Assembly (NCBI RefSeq): GCF_000224145.3
Contig: NC_020176.2
Span: 930,693-994,692, forward strand
Direction of reading: 5' to 3'
DNA from: Ciona intestinalis
Taxonomy: Eukaryota; Chordata; Ascidiacea; Phlebobranchia; Cionidae
DNA: 64,000 nt
Under the pieces are notes generated by a model that was not told the origin of the DNA, did no database searches, and was given only the letters and a program-made list of their open reading frames with translations. Position numbers and translations under genes: made by a program. Positions 49,340-60,795 of this stretch are shown here, piece by piece. Each line of letters begins with the position of its first letter. Position 1 is the first letter of the stretch.

Positions 49340-52300
49340 TTATTTATTTAGATGACGCAAGAGTTGCTGCTGTGACGCAACAATGTCTTCGAATCCATTC
49401 ATCCTTTGGTTCATTCTTCTAACTTCGTCTTCAAGTTCTTTAGTTTCGTCGAACTCTGCTCGAAGTTTTCCTAGTTCCTCCTAAAATATCTCTCGGTTTA
49501 GACAAATCATACATAACATAAATCTATTTATCATTGCAATGAATGAACGGTACTTGCTTTTCTCGCGTGTCAAAAACGATATAGATCCTTAGCAAAAACT
49601 CGTGTGCGTTAGATCTTATCACCATCATAGTCGTCACACATTTTGATAGGAATACAAAGCATTACCTTTACCGACTTGATCAGCGTAGGATCTTCTGTGT
49701 TGCCACTGTGACTTTTAACTGCTTCTATTTGCAGCAACGCTAAAGGTAAACACAATGAAAAATAAACAACTCTTTTTATGTGTTGGTATGAGTGCTACAA
49801 GTGTCTTGCCCAAGGACACGCAGACAGCAGTAAATAGTAGCATCGTCGATCCACACATTCGCATAATACCACACCAAAGTCAGGATACCTTAGTTTTTAT
49901 TTTGGTCAAGTAGGCTACATTTCTAATGATAAAAGTACTTGTTTTACCCTCGTTTATGTTTTATTTGGTCAAGTAGGCTACATTTCTAATGATAAAAGTA
50001 CTTGTTTTACCCTCGTTTATGTTTTCTTTCGTGTTCGTTAGCTCCATCATAATCATTGATAAAAAGCTCTCTAGCGCCTCAGCGCGGTCAGACATCTGCG
50101 CGATATCATCCGAGTTGTCTTTCGATTCCAACTCCGTCCTTAGCCGTTCAATGTCGTTTTGTATCTGCGTTCACACACCCTTTCAGACCATACACCGTTA
50201 TCTTTTTTGGAAAAAAAACAACTTTGGCCGCAAATCACTTATGACAGACCATACACCGTTATTCAGACCATACATCGTTTTTTTTTTTTTGGAAAAAAGC
50301 CAACCTATATCGCAGATCACTTATGACGCTATGTCATTCTAATAGCAAACCTTATTTTATTAAACAATAACTCACTATTTGTACATGATCCAACATCGTT
50401 AGCGTTCGGTTCTCGTGGTGTAAATCTTTAGAGTCCAACTTATCCACAGTTAATTCAAAGTTGAGCAACCTATGACGGATCTACAATCTCATCACAACAA
50501 TAATAATTTAACTACGTTAAGATATACCTGCTTGCTGTATTTCTTCTCCAAGTAGTTTCATTGTTAGCATGAGTTTCAAGCTTGAAAGTAGAAAATATTT
50601 TATAACACAGTTTTATGTCGGGTTATTGCATATAAGTAATTTATAATAATCTAAACCAGTGCTCTTCAACCGGTGTGCAGGGTGCACCAAAATATGCCAG
50701 GGGTACACCAGAACAAAAGGGTATACAAGGGTGCATCACAAACTTCAACAAATTCAGCAATAATATTCAGTTTTGAACATTTTTAACAAACTTAGCCACT
50801 TTCCTACAGTTTTTTATATGAATTCTATATCTTGTATCACTGGTAATCGAGAAACGTCATGAGTTTTACGTTAAAACAATCAGGGGTGCATGAGTTTGTC
50901 GCAACAACTTTAGGGGTTCACCAACCCAAAAAAGGTTCAAGAGCACTGATCTAAACTATAGAGTTTCTCCGATTTTTTTGTGTTCTCGTACAACAGCCAA
51001 TTACGAACTAATTTAGGATAATCCAGTTAACGCGTTACGTTGTTAAACTTATATATATAGTTTATTCACCTTTACAAGCCTCGTTTCCGTGCCATCTTTG
51101 TACACGTCTAACTTCCGGGAAAGTTTAAGTATTTTCTTGCGTAAGGTTTCCAAAGTTTCGTTGCTTGTTTTTGCTTTAGTTGGTGCAGGATTAGATTCTG
51201 CTGTTCCAGGTTTTTCTACTTTAACTTTTCTTCGCACGACTCGACGACATAAAGAACATGTTTGGTTTAGTTGTTCAAACTCTAACTTTAAGCTTTCAAA
51301 CACTTCTTCAGAGAGATTTCCAATTCTTTCATTTATATCTCTTTGAAAGTTAGAGTTAAGTATTGTCGAATCATTTCGAATTTGTGAATCTTGATTGTGT
51401 AATACATATATTTCTTCTTTTAAATCGGTTACGTCACTGCTCACGCCATTAACTTTAAGAGTCACATTTTGAATCACTTGAGCTAATTCTTTATTTCGTG
51501 ATGCCGTTTCGTTTACTTCTAACTTCACTCTATTTATACTAGAATTCATTGATAAACGAAGCTGTTCCATTCCATCAACAATAGATGAGTTTAAATCTCT
51601 TGCACCTGTTTTAGATTTGCTCATTAAAACTACAACTGTTTCATTCAAACGATCCAACCTGGTTTCGTACATGTCCAAATCCCTCTTATTTAATTCTAAC
51701 CCATTAGTTATATTCCTCATCATACGACCCTCTTCTTGTATCCACCATTGCTTTAACTCTTGATAATTCTCCTCCCTTTCTTTGTTCCAGTTTTCCAGGT
51801 GCAATTTCAAAGCTTTAACTTTTTCGTACAATATTTCAAGCTCATTTTCTTTGTCTTCTTTCAAATTCTCTTCAAATATCTTAAAACTATCAGTCACATT
51901 TCTCATAATTCCTTGTTCTTTCTTTTCCAACAACTGTTTCAGTTCTTTGTACAGCTGCCCATATTCTTTTGTTGAGTTTTCTAAACTCAATTTCAACGCC
52001 TTAACTATTTCATTTAAAAGTTTGAGCTGATTGGATACGTTTTCATTTAAATTCTCGTTGTACAATTTCAAGCTTTCAGTTACATTTTTCATCATTTCCT
52101 GTTTTTCCTTCTCCTGTTTCAATTCTTTGTGTAGCTGTTCATTTTCTTCGGTTGAATTTTCAAGATTCCCTTTTAGAGCTTCAACTGTCTCGTGTAGAAT
52201 ATTAAGCTTATTCCTGTTCTCTTTCGAGATCTCTTTAAACATTTTCAATCCTTCAGTAACATTTTCAATTAACTTATGTTGTTCCTGTTCCAACCATCGC

Positions 52301-55300
52301 TTCAATTCTTGCTGGACACCCTCGTTTTCCTCCATTGAGGTTTGAAGATTCACTTCCAATCTTGCAACAATGTCGTTCAGGATGTCAAACTTGTTTCTAT
52401 CATTTTCCATTTCCTCTTCATACGCTTCAAAAGTTTCAGTTTGATTTCGTTTAAATTCTTGTTGCTTTTCATTGCACCACCGTTTCATCTCTTCATAAAG
52501 ACGATCATTCCCACGAGTTGAGTTTTCCAAATCTACTTTCAACGTGTCGACATCTTCCGCCACACTTTTCACCATTGTTTCTAAATCCTGGTGTTTAGAT
52601 TCATTCAATGCATTCTTTGTCACCTCATTTGATAATTCTCGTTGTTTCTCTTCGACAGAACTAATATTCACAATTACATTATCTACAGTTTTTTCCAATT
52701 TTGCAAGTTCACTTGCATTTATCTCCAATTCACTTTTCATTTCAGCACTATCAACTTTAACACTTTCACCTAAATCCCAGCATTCTTGAACCCAATTATT
52801 TAAACCTACAACTTCTTTACTTAATCTCCCAACATCCTTGCTAGTTGCGTTTACAATCTTATCCTCCAATGTTCGAAGTCTTCTTATGTTTTCTTCTTCC
52901 AATCTCTCCAAAGCATCCCGATCTTCCAATATATGATCTGCCACTTCTTGCTCCAATGCACCCACAAGCTCTTGGATTCCGGATAAGGCTTTTAATCTTA
53001 CTTCAGCTGTAGTAAGTTCTCGTCTCAAGCCGATCGTATCATCAGATATCCTACTTAAATTTGCCAGCATGACTTCTTTCGAAGATTTGAAAGTATTCAC
53101 TTCTCTCGCCAGTGAATTTAACTCTTCCGATGAACTAAGATTCATCATTTTTGAAGACAACTCATCCAGTGTCCCAAAGTTGTATTGTACTTCTAACCTC
53201 ACTGAAGACAAACTTCTTCCTAATTCCTCTCGCATTTGATTCATTGTTTCGACTAAATGAACCGCTTTTGTAGCGAAATTTTTAATTGTTTTATTTAACC
53301 TGGCATCATTTCCCAACACACTTTGATTTGTTTGATTCAAGTTTCTTCTAACGTCCAAGATAGTTGCATCAACATTTGCGTCCTGCTTCTTCTGATATGT
53401 TTTCAGCTCTACAATCTGCTTAGTCAAACCCATAACCGTTGTTCCCGTAGCGTTCAACGTATCCGCATGTTGGCCCAACATCTCTCCATGACCCTTTTCC
53501 AAATTAAACACATTGTCAGTTATATTAAGCAAAGAATTCTTGATTTCTTCCATATCATCCTCAAGAATATCTTCTATTAATTTTTCCAGCATGGCGAAAT
53601 TTCTGTCATTATGACTTGCTGTTTTGTTTAAATCTTCAATAACTTGCTTTATCTCAGAACGATTGGCTTTGCCGTTAATTTCATCTTTAGATTTACTCTC
53701 TAATTCCTCTATAAGGCTCCTTATATTTTCTCTTTCTTTTGCAGCCTCATTGATCCCGTCCATATTTAATCTATTACTGTCCTTTAAACGTTCAATCTTC
53801 AGTTTCGTGTCCATTTTATGTAGCATCAACGTCACATTTACTGAAGATACATTCCTTCTAATTTCTTCAGCCATACTAATTGTCGCATTATGTTTCTTAT
53901 CGAATCTTCGACCAACTTGTTGTAATGAGTCTCTCAAATCAACCATTTCTTTTTCCATTTCAGCTTCTAACTTTTTCATTTCCATTTTTCTAGCTTCGTT
54001 TTCTTCACTTCGGTTTAGCTTTTCCGAAATCACCTCGCTTTCCAACTTGTCTTGCTTCGATAAAATGCTCAGGATTTGTTTAGCTTGTTTGACGTAGATC
54101 TTTTTCATAACTTTTCCTGACTGAGCAAGTTTAGTAATTTCGTTTTCATGCCTAAAGGAATGATTGCGAATCTTCTGACGTAATGTCTCATTCAATTTAA
54201 CCATTGTAGCTTGAACAAGACCGTCACCTTCCGCAACTTTCTGCCGTAATACATCTACCTTTCCATTCAACTGAGTCTCAACTTCAGCTATATTATTTTG
54301 AGTTTCATTCAATTTCTCTTCTGTCTTCAGTGCAGTTTCATTAAAACTTTGTGACAATTGCCCCAGTTCTTGTTGAACTGTAACATTAGCTTGTTTAAAA
54401 TCTTCGTTTAGAGCAGCTACATTTTCACGTATGGCGACAGCTTCTGTTTCAAGTGTTTTAGTTGTTGTGTCCAAGATCCATAACTCAGTATCAAATTTTC
54501 TACCCACATCTTGTAAAGTCATATTCAACTTTGCATCTGCTAAACGAAGATTTTGTAAGTCTTCTGTTAAATTCGAGTTCATTTTGGAAACACAAGAACT
54601 GAGTTCTTCATGAGCAGTAAGCAATAAACCACAAGTCGAGTTCAACCGTTGTAAATCTGCTTCAAACTTCTCATCTGCCAACCGTCTTTCGACGTAGGAG
54701 TTTAACATATCTTGAGTCATTTGAAATATTTTCTTCTCATTTATTTGTCCCAATGTTTCAACAACCAATAAATGCTCTTCCATTTTGCTTTGATTTTTAT
54801 CCAAGTTAAATATTCCCATATTTAGTTTGTCCAACCCCCCCTCTGCCCATTGCTTTACATCATTATAATTGCTTCGACTTATATTTGCTTCTGTCTGAAT
54901 AACATTGCTAATATTATGCAGTTTTTCATCAAGCTTACGTTGAATCTCCTCGAATTTTTCTTTTTGTTTCCCGAAACTGTTCCCAATTTCCAACACCAGG
55001 TCATCAACCCTTTTATTCGTCGAACTAACTTGTAAATTTGTTTTGTTTTCAATTGCTTGAACCATCTGTTTAAGATACGTAAACTGTTCGTGGGCTGTTT
55101 CAGATGCGTTTTGCACAAGTATATCAGTGTTTCTTTTTTGAAGCAAAATTTGGTTGTTTAGGTTTTCTCCTAGCTGATGAACACTAAAAAACAACATACA
55201 GCAATGCATTCACATCAAGTTGTTAATGTTTAAAAACAAATTACTTGGTACAAAAATGTGTGTAAAAACTTTTTTCTGTCAAAAACATCTATGATTTTAT

Positions 55301-58300
55301 ATTACCTTGCATTAACTTGGTCCACACCATCTGCAACAAGCAACGTATCATTCTCGGCTTTCTCTGTCACTTCCTTTCTCCATTTATCGAAATTTCTTTG
55401 CATAGAAAATATTTCTTTTTGCGTTTTGTTCCATTTGTTATTATTTTCAATTTGCTGCAACGTCAAGTTCTCGTGTAAGTTCTGAAAATGGCAAATAAAC
55501 TGAAATTGTATTTTTAGTAAAAAAAGAACCGTTCTAACTATATATCGTTCGCATCAAAACTTCTTTTAAATGCGCTATAAAATTTATCTTTATAGACTTT
55601 ATAGAGAATATGTGTTGGTAATAACGAGGGCCTAATCGTGTTTTATTTCTGGGATATTGCATTCATCCTAATTATTTTAACAGTTCGCATTTTAAGTAAC
55701 AGCAGCATTTACCTTCTGTTCTATATGTAATAAATCCAACCGTTGTTCGTGTTCTGTATCTTGATCTGTTAAGTTCACAAACTTATCATGCAGAGCATTT
55801 ATATCCATCAACACGTTGCTATAGTTTGATGCCAACATTGATAACCTTTTTTCCACCAAAGATTCCAACTCATGAAGATGATTCTCGTGTTTTACATTCT
55901 TTTCTTCACATTCTCGCATCTTCCCCGACATTTTTATCATCTCGGCTTGATTGGACGAAGTTCTTATAGAATTCCCAAACACACCAAGCTTTAACCTCAT
56001 ATACTCGATGTCTTTATTCCCACTCTTCCTTGTATTGTTCAAACTGCTTGCATTAATCCCAAACAACTTTGCAAAAGGTTTGATTTCAAGCAAAGATTTA
56101 GTCCTGAAGAGAATCTCATTGAGTTGTCCCGTGGATTCACTAATTCTTCGCTTAATCAATTCTTCCAATTCTCCTTCCTTCATACTCACAGCTGAATCTC
56201 TTAATTCATGTTCAATACTTTGTATCTTCTCATCAATTTCAAGCAACTCTTCATACAGTTGTAGCTTCAGATCAACAAGCTGCTGACTATTTCCTGTCAA
56301 ATTGTCTCGCAGGTCATTATAAAAGTTCAAAGCCTCAATTACTCCGTGTCTTTGCGTGTCTGTATTTGTCGCAACATCCTGCCCATTTTTGGAATTATTG
56401 AGCACTTCGTCGTGCGCTATGAATCTTTCAAGTTGTCGCCTCTGGTGGAATGAGCTGTTTAAATTATCCAACGCTCTCACAAGTTCTTCAAACTGCGCCG
56501 CTTTTTCGTTCTTGTGATTCCTCGTTGTCACTAACGCTGTTACTGTGATACAAACTGACCGTAACAAAAATAGCTTTGACCCGTTACCATTTAACGACTG
56601 GGTATGATCACGGCGTGTTTGCTTTTAAAATATATATTTTACCTGCAATGCTAAAAGCAACTATGCTGAAGATCGTAGAAAAAACGGTTGGGAGCAGTAA
56701 TGCTCGAGCTCCGACATGGGTTCGAAGTATTGCCTTTGACGTTTCTTGAATAAAAATGAAAAGTAAAAGGGGTTTTCACTAAAAACTGTTGTAACTTGCA
56801 CCTTTAAAAACTGTTCTTCGTCTGTCACGTGGCATTTGAGTATACTGAAACTAAGCGGTTTTCAAGAAAAAAAAATTTAATTGGCATCACATTTTGGGTC
56901 GGGTATATAGTCGTGTGGGGGAAGATGGGACATCTTTAGCACATAATATCCAAACATTCTGATCATGTTTTAAACAATTAACAGCGGTCTATGGGAGTCG
57001 GGAGCATACGGTTTTATAATTCTTTGAATGTTCTTTCTTTACTACCAAATGGGTCAAAAAAATACATGGAAAAAGGTGTCCCATCTTCCTCCACCCTACT
57101 ATATATATAGTCGTGTATACCCTTTTATATTCTTACAGGGCGTATGAGCTTGCCATAAACTAAAACGGTGAAAATCAAGTTATACTCACGTTTGAATCTA
57201 TTTTTTGGTTTTGGAGAACTAAGAAAGTCTTCGCTTCGTGGAAGTTGAATTTGGACTCGTTTTGGGGGAACGCGTGATGTATATCGTTGTCTTGGCACTC
57301 TACTTGGTTGACTTTGTGGAGCGTTTCGGTTATTTAAGTTCTGATTTGTATTAACATCGTTATACGTGCTAGAGATGTTACGACGAGGAAAACTTGGTGT
57401 AGCATAATCTTGGTTTGAATTTAAAGGAAAAACTCTGGCTGGATTGTTCTTGCTGTTTTTGTACTTTAATAAGTTTCTATTCCTTTCTTTGAACGAAGGT
57501 CGTTTGTAATTCTTCTTGTTTCGGTCTGTTCGTCCTTCCAGACCAGTGTCCGTCGATACAGCCGAAGAAACGCTGTTATTTAGGGTTTCACAGAGTGACA
57601 AATGGTAGAATAAAACTGAATGAAAACATGGAACATTTCACCTCTAGCTAACAGTGTGTGTATATAGTTTCTCATGGATTTAGGATACACCTCCTAATTT
57701 TACTTTTATGTTAAATTCTACTGTTTAACGCGATGTAACGTTCTACATGCATACGATACTTATACTTCAGAATACGAACCAACGCCATTTCACTAAAAAT
57801 GTTTGCCACATATTTACCTCGAGTAACTGTTACTTCGCCTTTGTGTGTTATCTTCACTCGCTTTCTTCTGCTTTCTTCGTCGGGTTGGACTTCTATGTTT
57901 ACCCTTTACTCGAAGGTCGGTCTTTGGAGGAACGTCTGAAAAGAGTTTAACACAGTTTATAACAACTTTTAAACAACACAAAGTATATTATTAGTCTGTC
58001 CTAGGGCAAGACGACCACTCTGGCTAATAAGTTGCCAGTCATACAGAATATAAAAGATAGCAATAACCGATAAATTACATAAAGTATAGGGTTGGGGAAG
58101 ATGGGACACGTTTTAATTCTATTTTCTCGTCCCATTTATTAGTAAACGAAGAACATTCAAAGAATCATAAAACCGTATCTCCACGACTTCCATAGACCGC
58201 TGTTAATTGTTTAAATCACGATCAGAATATTTAGATATTATGTGCTAAAGGTGCCCCATCTTCCCTTACATTACTAGACATATACTAGTTGTATACATGG

Positions 58301-58465
58301 TATAAATAAGCCACTGTGTCATGAAATATTCAATAAGGGTTACCCATTTATTACAAAAACGTTATTTACCTTGTGGTAAGTTACTAGTGGGTGTTTTGCT
58401 CTTAGCCGCAGTAACCGGTCTTCTGGTAGAAGGTGCTGAGTGTCGTTTTAGTGCTGGTTTTGACT
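49340..58465 (-). CDS. Giant type II membrane coiled-coil glycoprotein
   Basis: Twelve exons on the minus strand keep phase: 58370-58465, 57818-57935, 57190-57572, 56643-56744, 55713-56542, 55306-55481, 51070-55183, 50528-50580, 50376-50469, 50011-50164, 49666-49739, 49340-49480 (TAA), ~2110 residues. I do not recognise the family. The N-terminal ~200 residues are basic and Ser/Arg-rich (RSPTRRRKQKKASEDN). The exon at 56643-56744 codes one membrane span, ALLLPTVFSTIFSIVAFSIA. All the rest is heptad-like coiled coil with over forty N-x-S/T sequons by eye and few cysteines, so it is probably extracellular (type II). A 4.1-kb exon carries five tandem ~61-residue repeats (51630-52545), each with LENST-like and NVT-like sequons. 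A Cys-containing TCSLCRRVVRRK segment lies near its end. The true 5' end is unresolved: a basic frame at 58607-58716 could be an upstream exon, but joining it at its only GT would create a stop. Confidence 0.8.
49896..50025. repeat. 63-bp tandem duplication over an exon border
   Basis: TTTGGTCAAGTAGGCTACAT begins at 49901 and again at 49964. Both copies end in the same TACCCTCGTTTATGTTTT, which holds the minus-strand splice donor of the exon 50011-50164. The copies are nearly identical. Confidence 0.9.
50186..50330. repeat. Imperfect intronic duplication
   Basis: CAGACCATACACCGTTAT occurs near 50186 and 50252, with a third variant (CAGACCATACATCGTTTT) at ~50264. Each is linked to a poly-T, GGAAAAAA and ATCACTTATGAC set. 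It lies in an intron of the giant coiled-coil gene. Confidence 0.75.
50657..50948. mobile_element. Intact hAT-like MITE with 8-bp target duplication
   Basis: The ends CAGTGCTCTTCAACC and GGTTCAAGAGCACTG are inverted repeats. ATCTAAAC stands directly on both sides (50649-50656, 50949-50956), the 8-bp duplication of hAT elements. It is 292 bp with no coding capacity, and lies in an intron of the giant coiled-coil gene. Confidence 0.92.
51630..52545 (-). repeat. Five coding tandem repeats of ~183 bp (61 aa)
   Basis: Read on the minus strand, each unit begins LK..LENST (or a variant such as LEVNLQTSM), continues with LYKELKQ-type and NVTESLK-type segments, and ends LNEIVKA-type. Unit lengths are 61, 61, 60, 62 and ~61 residues. 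Confidence 0.85.
56911..57110 (+). mobile_element. MITE copy, full length
   Basis: TATATAGTCGTGTGGGGGAA and TTCCTCCACCCTACTATATA bound it. In the intron before the membrane-span exon of the giant gene. Confidence 0.85.
58085..58276 (-). mobile_element. MITE copy
   Basis: AGTATAGGGTTGGGGAAGAT and CCATCTTCCCTTACATTACT bound it. In an intron of the giant gene. Confidence 0.8.
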
Positions 58466-59036
58466 CTGCAAAAGTGGTTTAAAATGAAAATCGTTTTGTA
58501 ATCTATCGGGTTGATAATAACAAAACAAATTGTGAATATCTGCTAAAGTACAGCGAAACATCTCTAAAACACGAAGAGTAATACCCAGAAATAGGATCGT
58601 TTTGATGTATTTTACATTCTTTGTAATAATTAATCGCCGCGTCTGCAGATTGTGCCTTTTTCTTCGCGCGCGCTTGTTTCTGGTTTGAATCAGATGTTTT
58701 GGGCAATGCTAAGTTGTGTAGGTATTTTATGGTGCATGCAGTGGTTAATTGTGTTTAGAATCTATAGACTTGGAGTGTTGTCAGATTCTGAGATGCATAG
58801 GACATAAATTATTTAGGATAGTAGTGAGTACTCATTGTTGCCTTAGCATTTTACCTTGGCTTTGGCATGTATCTTTTTGCGATAAGCAGTAAATGGTACA
58901 CAAAGTATTTATATTGTTGGTAAACGTTAAATTATATTTATGAGTGCATTTGTCGGTTAGACATGTAACACCTATTTACGTTATATTAATAGCCATCTTA
59001 AAAAATCAAGTTAGTGTAAACCCCCGCATATGTATA

Positions 59037-59227
59037 TATAATACTCTGGGGTAAATGGAATACCGTTAGAACCCAAATATTCAATTTCCTAAATGGTGTT
59101 ATAAAATTTAAAACGCTTTTTTAAAGTCTTAGGGATATGGGTATATATTTCTGTAAATACTGTATTTGTTTACTAATGAACGAAAAAAAGAAGGAAAGTG
59201 TGTCTCATCGTACCCCACTCTAACAAA
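59037..59227 (+). mobile_element. MITE copy, diverged
   Basis: ATAATACTCTGGGGTAAATG and CATCGTACCCCACTCTAACA bound a decayed core (TAAATACTGTATTTGTTTAC). Confidence 0.6.
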
Positions 59228-60401
59228 CTGTCTGTTCTTAGCTCTATGTATATACCATGTGCAATAGCTTTTACACCGTAAGTGGCGCCGCTATTTAACT
59301 ATAGTATATATTTTATTGTGGCCTATATACACATTAACGTTTCGTCCGTTGTTTTCTCGGTATATCGTATCTTTATTATTTGTTTCGTATTCAATGAGAT
59401 AAATTATTATTCCATGTCAACACAAACGCACTTTTATCCGTGTCTGCTTTTCCATCAGGCGACATAGCATTGGTCACAGCATCCGATATCAAACTTTGTA
59501 ACGCATCTTGTGTGAGGGTTGTAGCTGCTACAGGTTGATGTCTACTCATATTCTTGCTTTACACTGTGTTTATTACAATGCGTCCTCGTTGACTAGATTG
59601 TCAAGTAAGGTTCATTCTGTTTCAAGGCTCAAAAATTGGACTCTGAAATTTTATTTGCCGACTCTTGTCTACAAGACAAATCATATGTACGTTAAATCAA
59701 ATCTATTTGAGAAACCTTTCAACGCCATTATCTGCTGTGAAATTTGCTAACTGTATTTTTTGCTGTGAAATAACTAACTGCGTTTACTACAGTTCAAGTT
59801 TTGAAACTGTAAGGATGTTTTTGATTAGAGCATCAAACATGAGTGTTTGGATATTGATTGGTTATGTTAGACACTTGTATTTATTAAGTGCCATTATACC
59901 ACATGGAATTTAATATTAAGTTGTATTTATTTTATTTTAAATCAAGTTTAAATGTAAAGTTAAAACAACAGAAACACCAGTACAGAAAATATGATTGTAC
60001 CAAAACAATGGCAAAGTATTTACGAAGGAATAACAAGTTATATACAAAGCGGTTTAGTAATTGCGCACATATAGGAAATACACACGCAGTTCAGATCTCA
60101 GTTGGAATTTTTTTATAGTTTTCAATAAATTGAATTTGTAGCTAAAATGCCCTTATCATAATCCATCCAACCACGTGATTGCACATGCTAATAATGTTTT
60201 AATGTGCGCAACGCAGTGAGCGCAGTACCACATGCGCAGTCCTATATGTGCGCAGTTACAATACAATCGTTCGCAAACATGATCCAACCAAGATAGCTAC
60301 GTATGTCTGCAAGCATTGCGCATTCAAATGCGTTGAATATTTACACTTTGCATTTCATGCATCGCTGGTTACGTTGGTCAGTTGGCTATAAGTGTTTATA
60401 C

Positions 60402-60605
60402 GGCAGGTGGGGTAAGATGGCCCTCTTTTCATTCGATTTTATCGTCTCATTTGGTAATAAATTTATTTACAGAAAATTATTTACAGCAAGCAATATGTAA
60501 CCATATCCTCTCGACTTTAAAATAGCGTTGTTAATTGTTTAAAACACGATTAGGAAATTTGGGACATTATATGCCAACCATATTCATCTTACCCCACACT
60601 ACTAT
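60402..60605 (-). mobile_element. MITE copy, TAAGATGG sub-type
   Basis: GGCAGGTGGGGTAAGATGGC and TCATCTTACCCCACACTACT. The core has the TAAAATAGCGTTGTTAATTG variant shared with the 62936 copy. Confidence 0.75.
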
Positions 60606-60795
60606 ACACAACGAAACTTCTATGGGACCATATATCATAAACAACAACATGAACAACGTAAAACTAGTTAAATAACAAACTGAAGTGTTATTAGTATTAT
60701 ATATAATTTGTATGTAAACCATAACGATCTGCTCGTCTTCTGTGGTTGCTGTTGTAAGATCTTCCGTGTGCGCTGTTAACATCTGGTTTAGTGTT

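Larger units (their letters stand above)
58720..60795. other. Intergenic, upstream of the giant gene
   Basis: No convincing exon was found; the plus-strand open frames at 59282-60118 lack features. It contains MITEs at 59037 and 60402, and a cluster of TGCGCA motifs at 60204-60255, the core of NRF-1 sites. The unseen first exon(s) of the giant gene may lie here. Confidence 0.45.

Noticed and set aside
51089-54613. Many plus-strand open frames opposite the giant coiled-coil exon
   Set aside because: They are mirror frames of a Glu/Lys/Leu-rich coding strand, Ser/Phe/Leu-rich and without starts, splice sites or domains.
58607-58716. First coding exon of the giant gene with start near 58706
   Set aside because: The apparent start is not an ATG, and the only GT donor would create a TAG at the junction. 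Kept only as a possible upstream exon.
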